Assembly: GCA_037133915.1 (NCBI GenBank)
Contig: JBAXND010000038.1
Location: 1-40,884 of the forward strand
DNA: 40,884 bases
Reading direction: 5' to 3'
Origin: Bacteroidota bacterium
GTDB lineage: Bacteria > Bacteroidota > Bacteroidia > Bacteroidales > CAIWKO01
In this document: piece after piece, positions 1 to 9,175 of the stretch
Layout: each line of letters starts with the position of its first letter
Position numbering within the stretch: position 1 is the stretch's first letter
Notes under the pieces: model-generated
Databases searched by the model: none
What the model saw: the letters and a program-made list of their open reading frames with translations, nothing else
Told to the model about the DNA's origin: nothing
Program-made: the position numbers and the translations under genes

Positions 1-33
1 GAAGCCGGGCTTATGCTTCGGCTTCTTTCAAAC
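1..33 (+). terminator. Hairpin at left edge, likely 3' end of an outside gene (IS transposase?)
   Basis: A 7-bp stem GAAGCCG (1-7) pairs with CGGCTTC (19-25) across an 11-nt loop and is followed by a short T-rich stretch. On the plus strand this looks like an intrinsic terminator for a gene ending left of the window. It lies just inside a candidate IS terminal repeat (34-51), so it may close the transposase gene of that element. Seen: stem and T-rich tail. Inferred: the link to an IS. Confidence 0.4.
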
Positions 34-51
34 TTTTACCGGACAACAGTG
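34..51 (-). repeat. Putative IS terminal inverted repeat, left edge
   Basis: Read on the minus strand this is CACTGTTGTCCGGTAAAA. It matches 16 of 18 bases of 40835-40852 on the plus strand, and similarity stops at both sides of the block. The interrupted AlkZ-like reading frame loses family resemblance exactly here. The most economical reading is one terminal repeat of an insertion sequence whose body lies to the left. No target duplication can be tested with one end only. Confidence 0.5.
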
Positions 52-773
52 GTTTCTGAGATTAATCCATTCTTATTATTCTCTAATCCTGATTTTGCAT
101 CTTTGGCTGATAACCCCGACCACCAGATGAAATCCTGTAATGTTGCGGGGCAGTGGCTCTGAAAATATTTTGCGGCAAGCTTTGTTATTGCCTCCTCCCT
201 GTGCAGAGCAGGTCTTTTTTTGACTCTTTTATCAAAAAGCGCAAAGGTCTGTTTATTCGACTTTAGAGAACCGCTGCAAATTACTTTATCCAATTCCGCG
301 CACATAAACAGATGAGATGCTCTGTTTTCATCGGTGGGTATTTTGGACTTATTTAATGCTGTTATCAACTCTTCACGCGTTGAATGTCTGCCATCTTCCA
401 AAACCTTACTTATGACTCGGTTACTTTTTGCTATTAACGCATCGGTTAATTCCAGTTGTTTATTTCTTGATTTCATCGATGATTTAATCTGCGGTGATGT
501 TAAATCAAGCATCCAATCAATATCTGCTGATGATACAAAGTGCCAGGTCGGCCTCATCAAATGTGTACGCAGTATTTCGCCTTCATTTATGGCTGATTCA
601 ATGTGCTGAAGTGTTGTATTGGTTAACCGGACTCCGACAGCCCATGTTGCCATGGCATAATCCTGTGCCTGCATGGCACCCATCCATTGCAGCAATTCGC
701 CTGCAGAAGTATGTTGTGTCCCTGAAATTTGCTGGCCGGCTAACCGTATATTTGCTATGTCGGAAAATTTCAT
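36..773 (-). CDS. AlkZ-like winged-helix DNA glycosylase family protein, C-terminally truncated
   Basis: The protein (245 aa) matches the winged-helix DNA-binding family PF06224 (HTH_42), which contains the alkylpurine/crosslink DNA glycosylases AlkZ, AlkX and YcaQ. Support: the N-terminal MGAMQAQDY segment with the Q-x-Q pair (Q35, Q37) matching the AlkZ catalytic motif, RTHLMRPTWHFV near residue 70, and DFIWWSGLSAKDA near residue 215. Family members are usually 350-400 aa. This one loses its last third: after GLISET the frame runs into the 18-bp candidate IS repeat (34-51) and stops. The product therefore lacks the C-terminal part and is probably non-functional. Expected role if intact: base-excision repair of alkylated bases in the cytoplasm. 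Family assignment is firm; the cause of truncation is inferred. Confidence 0.8.
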   Translation of the reverse strand: MKFSDIANIRLAGQQISGTQHTSAGELLQWMGAMQAQDYAMATWAVGVRLTNTTLQHIESAINEGEILRTHLMRPTWHFVSSADIDWMLDLTSPQIKSSMKSRNKQLELTDALIAKSNRVISKVLEDGRHSTREELITALNKSKIPTDENRASHLFMCAELDKVICSGSLKSNKQTFALFDKRVKKRPALHREEAITKLAAKYFQSHCPATLQDFIWWSGLSAKDAKSGLENNKNGLISETTVVR

Positions 774-841
774 GATGAATTGTTTGTGTCGCTTTTTTTA
801 GCACGGATTCTGTTCTGCAACGGTGCTGTTTCCTTATTTTA

Positions 842-2170
842 TTAATCCTTGATACATCTGATCGACTGGCCTGTTTTCTTGTTCAATAGTGGTATGGCAT
901 AGATGTCGCCGAAGCACCAGCGCAGACTCAGTCCCCAGGCTGTTGTTGCGGAATAAGAACTTGATGTCCAGAAAGCGTCATCATGATCATTGTTGGGCGC
1001 CAGACTCCATGCACCGGTATTATTCCTGAAATTGGTGCAAAGCGCCGTAAAGCCTGCGCAGTTCCATCCACGGGTAGTATCCAGATAGGCCCAGCGTGTC
1101 GTGCAGCCTTCTTTCAGTATCCGTCCAATTTTCTGACCCCTGCCCATCCATGCGGATGTATCGACCGTAGGATCGAGAAATTTTTCCATTATATTCCATT
1201 CGGGATTGGATGCCACGTGCCAGCCGACCGGACAAATGTTTCTGCTGTCGGCTATAACATACCAGTTGTACAACCGCCCATAATAGGTTCCTTCGGCAGT
1301 ATCATTATGGTAATTGCAATAGGCTCCGCTACTTAGGTTTGTCCATGTGGCGCTGTCAGGTACATTCGGAATAGGGGAACCGTCGCGGTAATGCGTGGCT
1401 TTGAGGTTTTCCTGCATCCATACCTGATTGCCTATCTGCACTACGGCATAATAGTTACTGTCTGCATCCGCGCATTTCACGAAATTAAAAGTCACTGTTT
1501 GGTTGTGTGTCGGGAACAGCATGCTTATCGTCCTGCAGTTTCCTGATTTACCGGTGAGTTTTAAGGTATCGCCTGCATTAAATTGCATTCCTATGATTGA
1601 TTTTGATGCACTCATTTTCCTCGTTTCACCGTTTCCGGAACCCGCTTGCAGGTTATTTATACTCATTGTTGATTCTGTCTTTTTAATAATCGGGTTGCCT
1701 TGTAAGGCTGCATTGCTTATTAACTTTACCGAATACCTGCATTTACCCGATTCGATGGTCAGGCCGTACACACCCCCGGGAATGCCCGACAGCTGAAATG
1801 TGTGATGCCCTGAAGACAGAAACTCCTTTTGCTGAAGAACTGTTTTTCCGTTCATGTCAAGTAATCCGAAACTGACATCATTGTCTGAAGTGGCATCAAA
1901 CACCAGCGAACAATGACCCGATGAAGGATTGGGGAATACAGATATTCCAAAATCCTGACGATTGCCGGATTCATCCATTCCAACGAGCGGGTTCAGATTC
2001 AATACATCGCTTCCTGCAATGGTAAGACTTGTGCACTGCGACAGATTTTCAATTTTGACCGAGTCAACGCTGTTGCTAACGCCCGTGCCCGAAAAATCAA
2101 TCAGATAATTTTGTGCCTGAATGGTCAGACAGCTGCCGATAAACAAAATTGTAAATGCAATTGTTCTCAT
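842..2170 (-). CDS. Exported FISUMP-domain protein with an internal T9SS-like sorting domain
   Basis: Residues 1-20 form a signal peptide ending in QAQ. Residues 74-151 resemble a T9SS type A C-terminal sorting domain (ISVFPNPSSG, LLDMNGKTV, LSGIPGGVYGLTI). Residues 232-442 are a FISUMP domain (Fibrobacter succinogenes major paralogous domain, TIGR02145), with VQIGNQVWMQENLKA, YGRLYNWY, CPVGWHVASNPEW, FWTSSS and the usual ending SIRCIKD. The sorting-like domain is oddly internal; in true T9SS cargo it is terminal. It may be a misplaced fusion or an ordinary beta-sandwich used structurally. Likely a cell-surface or secreted protein of unknown ligand. The start is the only Met before the signal peptide. 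No clear promoter seen upstream. Confidence 0.85.
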   Translation of the reverse strand: MRTIAFTILFIGSCLTIQAQNYLIDFSGTGVSNSVDSVKIENLSQCTSLTIAGSDVLNLNPLVGMDESGNRQDFGISVFPNPSSGHCSLVFDATSDNDVSFGLLDMNGKTVLQQKEFLSSGHHTFQLSGIPGGVYGLTIESGKCRYSVKLISNAALQGNPIIKKTESTMSINNLQAGSGNGETRKMSASKSIIGMQFNAGDTLKLTGKSGNCRTISMLFPTHNQTVTFNFVKCADADSNYYAVVQIGNQVWMQENLKATHYRDGSPIPNVPDSATWTNLSSGAYCNYHNDTAEGTYYGRLYNWYVIADSRNICPVGWHVASNPEWNIMEKFLDPTVDTSAWMGRGQKIGRILKEGCTTRWAYLDTTRGWNCAGFTALCTNFRNNTGAWSLAPNNDHDDAFWTSSSYSATTAWGLSLRWCFGDIYAIPLLNKKTGQSIRCIKD

Positions 2171-2320
2171 GGCTGTTTTGTTTAGAAGAAATTATTTTAT
2201 TTGTCCTTACCGAATCTGCCGATACTGCATTGCCGACTCTGAGCTGTGCTAATATACAAATAAATTTGTTTATGAAATGACACATGGAACGGGGTGCAAT
2301 TAAGCAACATTATCGAAATT

Positions 2321-3388
2321 TTAAAAAGCACTGCAGCATCTGCTGCAAGCGGGGAGCAGTCCTTCGTTTTTCATTAAATCAGACCTGAATCTGGCTAAAA
2401 CCTTTGAATGCCAGATTTCTTTTAAGTTGTCGGAATATAGATTTCCTATTTGCAGATTATAACACCTGCCGTGAGCAGGAATAACACTGCCATCAGATTT
2501 TATCATTATAGTAGCAAAAATATTACTGCAACTTTTTCCGATTTTTATTTCAGGATTTTTATAAAATTCGACCAGTTTCTCTTTGGTGGCTATTTCAGGT
2601 GAGAACGTAACCGGGAAATTACAGTTCAGTGATTTCAGTTGTTGTATTTCTTCCCACAATAGCTCAAGATTATAATTATTAATAGTTGTGAAGTCAACAT
2701 TGGAAGAGGTCGCTTTGTAGGCGTTTCCCCATAACGTATTGTGATGGTCGGCAACGGATTGTGGGGTAAAGTTTGTATGCATAAACCCCATTGTTTGTAT
2801 GGGATAATCTTTAAAGAAGCGTGCAAATTCATTTAAATGGCCAATATTCCATTCAGTAATTACACAAAAAATAGAAATGGGTAACGACGGGTTTAACCGA
2901 TATATTTCGTCGATGCCTTCGATAGCTTTTTGAAATGATTGTTGATTTCCTCTTATCTCATTGTGGATTTTCTGTGGCCCGTCCAGCGAAATATACAATT
3001 CGCCCAGATTACCCGATACCAATTTGGCTGCGTTTTGTTTTAATGTCAGCGCATTCGTTGTTACTGCAGTTTTAATGTTTTTCTTAAAGGCATATTGTAG
3101 CGATTCTTCAAGATGTGGATATATCAGCGGCTCTGTAAAAGCATAACCCAGTTTTGCTTTTGGAAAATGTTGAGCAGTCTGGTCAATAACCTTCCTGATC
3201 AGCTCTGATGGCATGTTCAACGGCTCAGTACCCATCAGGTTTTGCGCAAAAATTGTTTCATTGCTTTTTGTGCCCACATCACACATTTTACAATGAAGAT
3301 TACAAGCATTGTTTACGCCAAGGATAATCCAATTGGGAGCAAAAAAATAATTTCCGGGAAGTAGTTTTTTATTAATCTGTTGTAACAA
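2321..3388 (-). CDS. Radical SAM/SPASM domain protein, TTG start
   Basis: The protein (355 aa) has the canonical cluster motif C29-x3-C33-x2-C36 (ACNLHCKMCDVG), which binds the SAM-cleaving [4Fe-4S] cluster. It is followed by a radical SAM core (YISLDGPQKIHNEIRG) and a C-terminal SPASM-like region with Cys residues (KSCSNIFA, GRCYNLQIGNL, PACSRCCSAF) that could hold auxiliary clusters. SPASM enzymes often modify peptides or maturate enzymes; the substrate here is unknown. An in-frame stop lies only six codons upstream and the first usable codon is TTG at 3388, so TTG is probably the true start. It follows the tautomerase gene by 23 bp and is probably cotranscribed with it. No precursor peptide gene was recognised next to it. 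Confidence 0.85.
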   Translation of the reverse strand: MLQQINKKLLPGNYFFAPNWIILGVNNACNLHCKMCDVGTKSNETIFAQNLMGTEPLNMPSELIRKVIDQTAQHFPKAKLGYAFTEPLIYPHLEESLQYAFKKNIKTAVTTNALTLKQNAAKLVSGNLGELYISLDGPQKIHNEIRGNQQSFQKAIEGIDEIYRLNPSLPISIFCVITEWNIGHLNEFARFFKDYPIQTMGFMHTNFTPQSVADHHNTLWGNAYKATSSNVDFTTINNYNLELLWEEIQQLKSLNCNFPVTFSPEIATKEKLVEFYKNPEIKIGKSCSNIFATIMIKSDGSVIPAHGRCYNLQIGNLYSDNLKEIWHSKVLARFRSDLMKNEGLLPACSRCCSAF

Positions 3389-3411
3389 TATTTCTGAATT
3401 TTTTCAATGTC

Positions 3412-3618
3412 TTATCCTTTGGGCTCCATTCTTTTAAATTTTTCGGAAAGCATTTCGCCGCCATCAGCACAATTCTCGGCGGGCAATTCATAAAATAAAA
3501 TTATCATGGCTTCTTTTCTGATTCCCGTGATGCGATGGATTTCGTCGGTTATTACTTTCGACATTTCAGCTTTCTTTTCTGCTGACTGCGGCAATATTGA
3601 AATTTGTACAATAGGCAT
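3412..3618 (-). CDS. 4-oxalocrotonate tautomerase family protein
   Basis: This 68-aa protein starts MPIVQISIL, so removal of Met exposes the catalytic N-terminal proline of the tautomerase superfamily. Length and the pattern of two short beta strands around a helix (SAEKKAEMSKVITDEIHRITG) fit the 4-OT subgroup, whose members form small oligomers and catalyse keto-enol tautomerisation. The gene has a good Shine-Dalgarno GGAGAA just upstream of ATG, uncommon in this window. It is the first gene of a two-gene unit with the radical SAM protein. The true substrate cannot be read from sequence. Confidence 0.85.
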   Translation of the reverse strand: MPIVQISILPQSAEKKAEMSKVITDEIHRITGIRKEAMIILFYELPAENCADGGEMLSEKFKRMEPKG

Positions 3619-3708
3619 AATTTGTTCTCCTTTTTTTATTATTAGTTAATTCACTATTGATGTCTTTTTAACGTCATGCGCGTTTCTTTCTTGTGGTGCA
3701 TGTTTTGC

Positions 3709-3722
3709 CCCGCCGTGGCGGG
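3709..3722. repeat. Short perfect palindromic hairpin CCCGCC-gt-GGCGGG
   Basis: A 6-bp GC stem with a 2-nt loop sits in the 142-bp spacer between the CotH gene (ends at 3761) and the tautomerase operon start (3618). It resembles in form the CCGCC/GGCGG palindromes at 31288, 31407 and 40470 but has a different centre. It could be a REP-like element or an RNA hairpin after the CotH gene. No T-run follows on the minus strand. Confidence 0.4.
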
Positions 3723-3760
3723 AAGTGCTTATATGTTGCGCCGGATTCCCCCGCTGCCTG

Positions 3761-6700
3761 TCATTTCTGAATAATTAGTTTTCCCGTTTTTATCTTATTA
3801 CCATTCTTATCACAAATTGAATATACATAGAATCCATCAGGTAATCCGGTTAAAATTATTCTTTCTGTTTTTGCGCCGCTATCAAGCGTTATGGATTTTC
3901 TTTGTGTTCCTAAAATATCACAAAGAATAAAATAAGAATCTTTGTCGAGCGTGTAATCAATCATTAAATTTTCCTGAGCAGGATTGGGATAAATTCGGAT
4001 AGATATGATGCTGCTCTGTTCGTGAACTGATGCGCTACACGGCGAAGAATAAGGCTCACCCGGACTTCCTCCGGGGCATCCTGCAAACCATGAAGTGCCA
4101 TCAGAAAAATCATTTTTTGTGGTATCGTGCTCTAAGGTATAGCCACCACCATTGGCAAGAACCGGCCATGGTTGTATTACATCGTAAGCCATAGAAAAGT
4201 TAATTCCGCTCAATGGATTATAGAGTCTTAAAATATCACCGGCGCTGCTTAATCCGAATGAAAAAGGCCCGCATTTGTCAGTGACAAGCGGATGCTGAGA
4301 AGTAAATTTTAAACTGTCCCTGAACAGCACTAAGTATCCTTTTCCTTGAAGCACTGTGTTTGGTTGTATCGTAAAAATATGCTGGTCATTATCATCTGTA
4401 AATTTCCATCCGGATAAATCAATGGGGTAGGCCGTTGTATTATGTATTTCTGCCCAATCTCCGGCATCGGCTGTTGATGATGAATTGTAATTGACTTCAC
4501 TGAATATAATTGGTTCGTTGCAGGCTGAAAATGGTGCTCCGGGCGAGCCTTCTATGCACCCGCCAAACCAATTATGCCCGTCGTTCAGATTAGCCGAGTC
4601 TGATTTCAATTCAAGGGTTCTGCCATAACCGTCAGCACATTTGGGCCATGGAATGGAATCGTCATAGATAACAACCTTTACAGGATTGCCAAAATTATCG
4701 AAAAGCGAAAGTTTTTCTCCTGAATTACTAAAATTAAAACTTAAATATCCATCAGGGTGTAATGCTGGGAAACGGGAAATAAATAATGACGTGTCAGAAG
4801 AAAGTACAAAGTAGCCATTTTGAGGGACAACAGTTCCAGTCGGGAATATGTATTTATTATAAAAATTTTCATCCTGAAAATACCAGTCGGAAATATCCAA
4901 TGATGTTGAGCCATAATTGTGCAGTTCAATCCAGTCACCGGCATTCCTGCCTGGATCTGAATGATAATTTATTTCGCTGAATGTTATTTTTGCCTGCGCC
5001 GGACTACCCGCGAAATTTGCAACGAATGGTTCACTGTAGGCAATATTCAATGTAATTGACTGGTTGGTATTACCCGAAGGAATAGAGGTATTGGGTTGCC
5101 AGTTTAAAAAGGTATATCCCGGATTTGGGATAGCTGTAATTGTTACAGGGTTGCCATTAAAATAGACTCCTGTCCATGGTAATGAATCGGGAATCACGGT
5201 GCTGATTTTTATTTTTCCTGCACCCGGAGGATTTGTGTTTAGCGTAACATTTACCTGTCCGGTCAAGCTGAAAAGGTCCTGAATATAATTTCTGGCATAC
5301 AGTGGGCGGTTGTTTACAAATTCAACCACAGTATCAATATTGCTGTACCATTCCGACATGGACGCACTTCCATATCCGCTGCCCTGCCATCTCAGCAGTG
5401 CCCGTGGCATTTCGGCTGCAATGGAATCCCTCATACCATTAATAAGCTGGTTCATGTTGGCCGGAAGAAAAATGGTATTTATCAAATCAGCATAGCGATT
5501 GATAAAATACGTTTTAAATTCATTATTCTGAAGAAGCTTTTTTAGCATGGTCGAATGATCATTTGTGAGCGTGGTATTCACCGCCTCTGAAAGCTTATCC
5601 CTTTCATAATTACATCTGATCCACGCCCAGTTGAATCCCAGTGCTATATCAAGGTCCGATAATATATAACGCCACTTGCTATTGGGCTTTCGCTCCCGCC
5701 ACAGTTTTATATTATTTATGCAGTAGCCTATCCAGTCGTCGTTTATATAATATGTCTCTGCAATGAAATAATCAGTAAAATTGTTAACATCCAGCATTGA
5801 TTTGGCAATATTATAATTTGTAGATGTAGAAATATCATTATTGGCAATGAAATTATACATATTGCTGTAGGCATCCATGTTGCCCGACTCGACAAATACC
5901 CCGGTATTGTAGTCATTTCTGACCATATCAACACTATCGTGATTGGCTCCATGGTTTTCTTCTGGAAAATATTTATCGTTCTTCTCTCTGATATTATAAA
6001 TTCCCCAGTATACCCCGTTAATATAGGCTATGCATGGCCTGTATGCATTCCAGTCTGCGTCTGTGTTGCGAACCGCTTTTTGCTCCAGCGCATCCCTGAA
6101 ATAGGTGTAAAACCAGTCGTTTCCCGAATTCCTGAGAACAAAACTTTTAAATGAGTGAATATCCTTATCGGGGAATAAGGGGTAATTGATGTAGGAGCTG
6201 TCAAGCCATGAATCTGTTTGCATGCGGAAGCTTTTTTGAGGAAAGCTGCAGGAATACCCACCGTACATATTCATGGTTGCTTCGAGTTCGAAACGCTGTT
6301 TCCCCATGGGGGCAAAGCATTCGATATGACATTCCCTTTGCCAGTTCTCCGAATAGTTATCATATATTCCTGTCGGACCCCACAGATTGGTAGAATCGGT
6401 ACTGATTGAAATAGTGGTCAGTGTGGTGTTTTCGTTTATCAAATACGTGTTGGTCGCGGTTAGTCCGGGCAGATACCCTGAAGGTCCAAAACCTTTTGCC
6501 CTCAGCACGGTTGTTGTGTCCACCGCAACGGGAGCGGTATATAAAGGATCTGTCACTTTAGGGATACTTCCGTTGACTGTATAATGTATCTCGGCTCCCG
6601 CCAGGGATGAGGAAATACTGATATATTGTGCTCCGCTGTAAAAGCCCGGGGCAAGAGAAAATGTTGGTTTTGGTGAATATCCCGAATAGCAGCTGCTCGA

Positions 6701-7759
6701 ATTGTTGCTTTGATGGGGCGTTGGAATATCTGTTATACACCATGAAGAAAATCCGTCAGGGATTCTGGCCAGAGCGTTTCCGGTGGCAATATATCCACTG
6801 AATTTTTGATCTGCAATCACACCTGCGGGCGTTGTCAATACTATGGTTTCTCCATTAATATCAATTTTGAAATCGGTATGCAGATATCCGTAAGCAGAAT
6901 CGCTGAACCATACCGGTGGCGGACTGAACAAAACAGAATTATCGCTTATCCCAAAACTCAAAAATGGAATAGCTGACAGGTCCGAAGAATTCGTGTCAAT
7001 GTTATAAACCTGTATGTCGAGAACATTATTGCCGTTTACTAAAAGGCTTTTCAGTAGCGTTTGATTAATCGTATAGTTTTCAGGAGTGCCGCCCTGGTAC
7101 ATTTGTGCTTCATGTGAAGCAGTGGCATTGGTATTATAGGGTGGAGGTGTTCCTGATACATTATTTCGGGCAATCTCCGTTCCGTTAAGATAAGCAACGA
7201 AACCGTCATCATAATCAATGCTGAAAATTGCGCTGCCGATTTTTGAAGTATCAGCAATATTAAATGTTTTGCGCAGATATACTGAAAGTGTCCCAACGGG
7301 AACCAACGTACTGTCATCGCCATCACCATAACCGAAACCGCCTTTTCCCAGTGGCCATCCGCTGTCATTAAAATTAATGTCTTTCCAGTTCGACGGTGGC
7401 TCTGATGTTCCAATAAAATAGCGCCAGTAATCATAAGAAAATACAGATGTTTCCCAGTGGTTAATTATTTTCTTGCGATTTTTACCTGATGTGAATACAA
7501 ATACGTAATCATGAGGCTGTATTGAAACACCGGGAAAGGTCCATTTATAGGGCTTTGCCTGATCGTCAGTCAAACCGTAATTATTCAAATCAACGGCAGC
7601 ATTACCGGTATTAAATAATTCTATCCAGCCCTGATACTCGCCATCCTCATCTTTTATGGTGTTCGTATCAGACGATTGAACTTCGTTTATTAAAACCTGA
7701 GCGGATAAAGTGTAAGAAAAAATACAGAATAGTATTGTTAGAAGTTTAGTGTATCTCAT
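3761..7759 (-). CDS. Giant exported CotH-kinase/lamin-tail domain protein, T9SS type A
   Basis: I place the start at the inner ATG (7759): it directly begins the signal peptide MRYTKLLTIL...SAQ and gives 1332 aa, exactly the length of its paralogue at 26582-30580. Approximate order: signal peptide 1-21, lamin-tail (LTD) domain 22-95, jelly-roll-like region with DYDDGFVAYLNG ~175-190, chitobiase C-terminal-like domain ~365-440, CotH kinase-like domain ~510-830 (GIYNIREKND; DLD acidic pair in WRYILSDLDIALG), InlB-B-like repeat ~850-930, two more LTDs ~935-1200, and a T9SS type A sorting domain from ~1255 (IRIYPNPAQENLMIDY). CotH proteins are atypical protein kinases of spore coats and secreted proteins; kinase activity here is inferred. 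Expected location: outer surface or secreted. A longer start at 7792 is possible but less likely. Confidence 0.9.
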   Translation of the reverse strand: MRYTKLLTILFCIFSYTLSAQVLINEVQSSDTNTIKDEDGEYQGWIELFNTGNAAVDLNNYGLTDDQAKPYKWTFPGVSIQPHDYVFVFTSGKNRKKIINHWETSVFSYDYWRYFIGTSEPPSNWKDINFNDSGWPLGKGGFGYGDGDDSTLVPVGTLSVYLRKTFNIADTSKIGSAIFSIDYDDGFVAYLNGTEIARNNVSGTPPPYNTNATASHEAQMYQGGTPENYTINQTLLKSLLVNGNNVLDIQVYNIDTNSSDLSAIPFLSFGISDNSVLFSPPPVWFSDSAYGYLHTDFKIDINGETIVLTTPAGVIADQKFSGYIATGNALARIPDGFSSWCITDIPTPHQSNNSSSCYSGYSPKPTFSLAPGFYSGAQYISISSSLAGAEIHYTVNGSIPKVTDPLYTAPVAVDTTTVLRAKGFGPSGYLPGLTATNTYLINENTTLTTISISTDSTNLWGPTGIYDNYSENWQRECHIECFAPMGKQRFELEATMNMYGGYSCSFPQKSFRMQTDSWLDSSYINYPLFPDKDIHSFKSFVLRNSGNDWFYTYFRDALEQKAVRNTDADWNAYRPCIAYINGVYWGIYNIREKNDKYFPEENHGANHDSVDMVRNDYNTGVFVESGNMDAYSNMYNFIANNDISTSTNYNIAKSMLDVNNFTDYFIAETYYINDDWIGYCINNIKLWRERKPNSKWRYILSDLDIALGFNWAWIRCNYERDKLSEAVNTTLTNDHSTMLKKLLQNNEFKTYFINRYADLINTIFLPANMNQLINGMRDSIAAEMPRALLRWQGSGYGSASMSEWYSNIDTVVEFVNNRPLYARNYIQDLFSLTGQVNVTLNTNPPGAGKIKISTVIPDSLPWTGVYFNGNPVTITAIPNPGYTFLNWQPNTSIPSGNTNQSITLNIAYSEPFVANFAGSPAQAKITFSEINYHSDPGRNAGDWIELHNYGSTSLDISDWYFQDENFYNKYIFPTGTVVPQNGYFVLSSDTSLFISRFPALHPDGYLSFNFSNSGEKLSLFDNFGNPVKVVIYDDSIPWPKCADGYGRTLELKSDSANLNDGHNWFGGCIEGSPGAPFSACNEPIIFSEVNYNSSSTADAGDWAEIHNTTAYPIDLSGWKFTDDNDQHIFTIQPNTVLQGKGYLVLFRDSLKFTSQHPLVTDKCGPFSFGLSSAGDILRLYNPLSGINFSMAYDVIQPWPVLANGGGYTLEHDTTKNDFSDGTSWFAGCPGGSPGEPYSSPCSASVHEQSSIISIRIYPNPAQENLMIDYTLDKDSYFILCDILGTQRKSITLDSGAKTERIILTGLPDGFYVYSICDKNGNKIKTGKLIIQK

Positions 7760-7912
7760 TTTCATAATTTCTCTTGAATAACGGAACGGCATTATTTGTA
7801 ATGGATTATTGCTGGGCGCCCGCTTTGTTGAGCAATAACAGGCGCGTCTGCCTTTGAGCTCCTCAGCCTTGTACTCATTTCTTTTGCAGTAAATTCAGTA
7901 TTGAACGCGCTG

Positions 7913-8362
7913 TTACCTTGGAATTACTATTTTATCTGAAATAGCTTCATCATATTTTTCTTTAAACAAGGTAATTTTTTCTAAATTCAAATTTCCATCC
8001 AGGTCAAATACACCTTCATTAAACAAAAACGAAATACATGTTTTAGGGCTGTAGTACCTGGCAATTTCAACTTTAATTTTTTGTTTCAGGAAATTATAGA
8101 TGATGAAATTATCTTTATCTGCGTCAGGTCCTTCCTTAATAGTGCCTTGGTTTTCTTTTATAAAAATAAGCTCTTCATTGGTTTTCATATCACAAAGACT
8201 GAAGCCATATTTGGCAGCTTTATAGATAAAAACTTCTTTTTCGTTAATGGTAACTTTGCCCTGTTTAATTTTAACGGTTTGTGCGGACAAAGCAGTTGGT
8301 AGCGTTATTATACAAAACACAACAATCATTATTTTGCGGAAGGATGCTGATGGTTTTTTCAT
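7913..8362 (-). CDS. Exported hypothetical protein
   Basis: This 149-aa protein has an N-terminal signal peptide (KIMIVVFCIITLPTALSAQ) and then about 120 residues rich in Lys, Glu and Ile with no family I recognise. A lone Cys in SLCDMKTNEELIF and another in PKTCISFLF could pair in the periplasm. It lies in a minus-strand run between the CotH giant and another small exported protein, but the gaps on both sides exceed 100 bp, so it is probably transcribed alone. No function is proposed. Confidence 0.75.
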   Translation of the reverse strand: MKKPSASFRKIMIVVFCIITLPTALSAQTVKIKQGKVTINEKEVFIYKAAKYGFSLCDMKTNEELIFIKENQGTIKEGPDADKDNFIIYNFLKQKIKVEIARYYSPKTCISFLFNEGVFDLDGNLNLEKITLFKEKYDEAISDKIVIPR

Positions 8363-8683
8363 GAATTTAGATGTTAGTTGTATTCGGGAGACTCAGATTT
8401 GAAGAACAGCTTGAATTGAAATTTGAAAGTTGTCCCCTGCCTGCTTACAAGCAGCAACCCCGCTTAAGGCGAGGGCAGTTTGTGATTGTAAATATAGCAA
8501 AATCCTAAAACTTATATAATATTTAAGCTTTAAGGGAAGTTGGAGTTCGCTTTTTGGTCAGGTTTGGTTCAGTGGTTTTTACAACCATAGTCTTTATCAA
8601 CCAAATGTAGTCTGTTCAATGTCATTCGTGGTTTTCCTGCCCGGCCGTATTATGTTGTAAGCATGCGAAGCAGGTGCTTACAA
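8363..8683. other. 321-bp intergenic region with two hairpin-like repeats
   Basis: No convincing gene. It contains CTGCTT/AAGCAG arms near 8444-8457 followed by a GC-rich CCCGCTTAAGGCGAGGG stretch. At its left-hand gene boundary is a perfect 9-bp inverted repeat TTGTAAGCA (8655-8663) / TGCTTACAA (8675-8683), which directly abuts the stop codon of the 8684-9175 gene and may end its transcript although no T-run follows. Both elements share the string GCTTACAA. Confidence 0.45.
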
Positions 8684-9175
8684 TCATTCGACAGAAAATA
8701 ATACACCCTGCATTATCATGGCATCTTTTGATTTGATGCTTCTTTCATTTTCAACTTTTGGGTTTAGAATAGTCCGTCCGTCCTTTAACACAATCCTGTT
8801 TACTTTCACATAGAATGATACAGACTCCCGACTTAGCAGAATGTCTTTAATATAATCTGTAGCAAACGTGAATCCGCAAAAGCTTTTTCTAACAATTTCG
8901 GTATTTTTATAAAAGGTAACATCATAACAAATACTGTCGATTGCGATTTCCCCAGCCGCTGTTTTATAAAATGCAATCAACGTTGTGAGTGAATCAAATG
9001 TTGTAAATTTCATGTTCCGGCCACGGTCATTGGCGAGAATCACAGCAGTACCATTTACGATTCTGCCCAATGCTATTTCAACTTTCGCTGTGGTGTCCTT
9101 AACGGGAGACAGGGTTTGTGCTTTTGCTGTCATGAACATTGCAACAACAACAAATGCAATGATAATTTTTTTCAT
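8684..9175 (-). CDS. Exported hypothetical protein (faint GldM C-terminal-like features)
   Basis: Start chosen at the ATG at 9175 (MKKIIIAFVVVAMFMTAKAQ), which begins a clean signal peptide; an upstream TTG at 9199 would only add eight residues. The mature part (~140 aa) has a beta-rich pattern, VTFYKNTEIVRKSFCGFTFATDYIKDIL then VNRIVLKDGRTILNPKVE, that faintly recalls the last domain of gliding-motility protein GldM (an interface in the T9SS motor). This is a weak visual resemblance only. A perfect inverted repeat follows the stop codon. Function unknown. Confidence 0.7.
   Translation of the reverse strand: MKKIIIAFVVVAMFMTAKAQTLSPVKDTTAKVEIALGRIVNGTAVILANDRGRNMKFTTFDSLTTLIAFYKTAAGEIAIDSICYDVTFYKNTEIVRKSFCGFTFATDYIKDILLSRESVSFYVKVNRIVLKDGRTILNPKVENERSIKSKDAMIMQGVLFSVE

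Noticed and set aside
7760..7792. Upstream start for the first CotH gene
   Set aside because: The extra 11 residues put charged residues before the signal peptide, and the inner ATG gives the same length as the paralogue.
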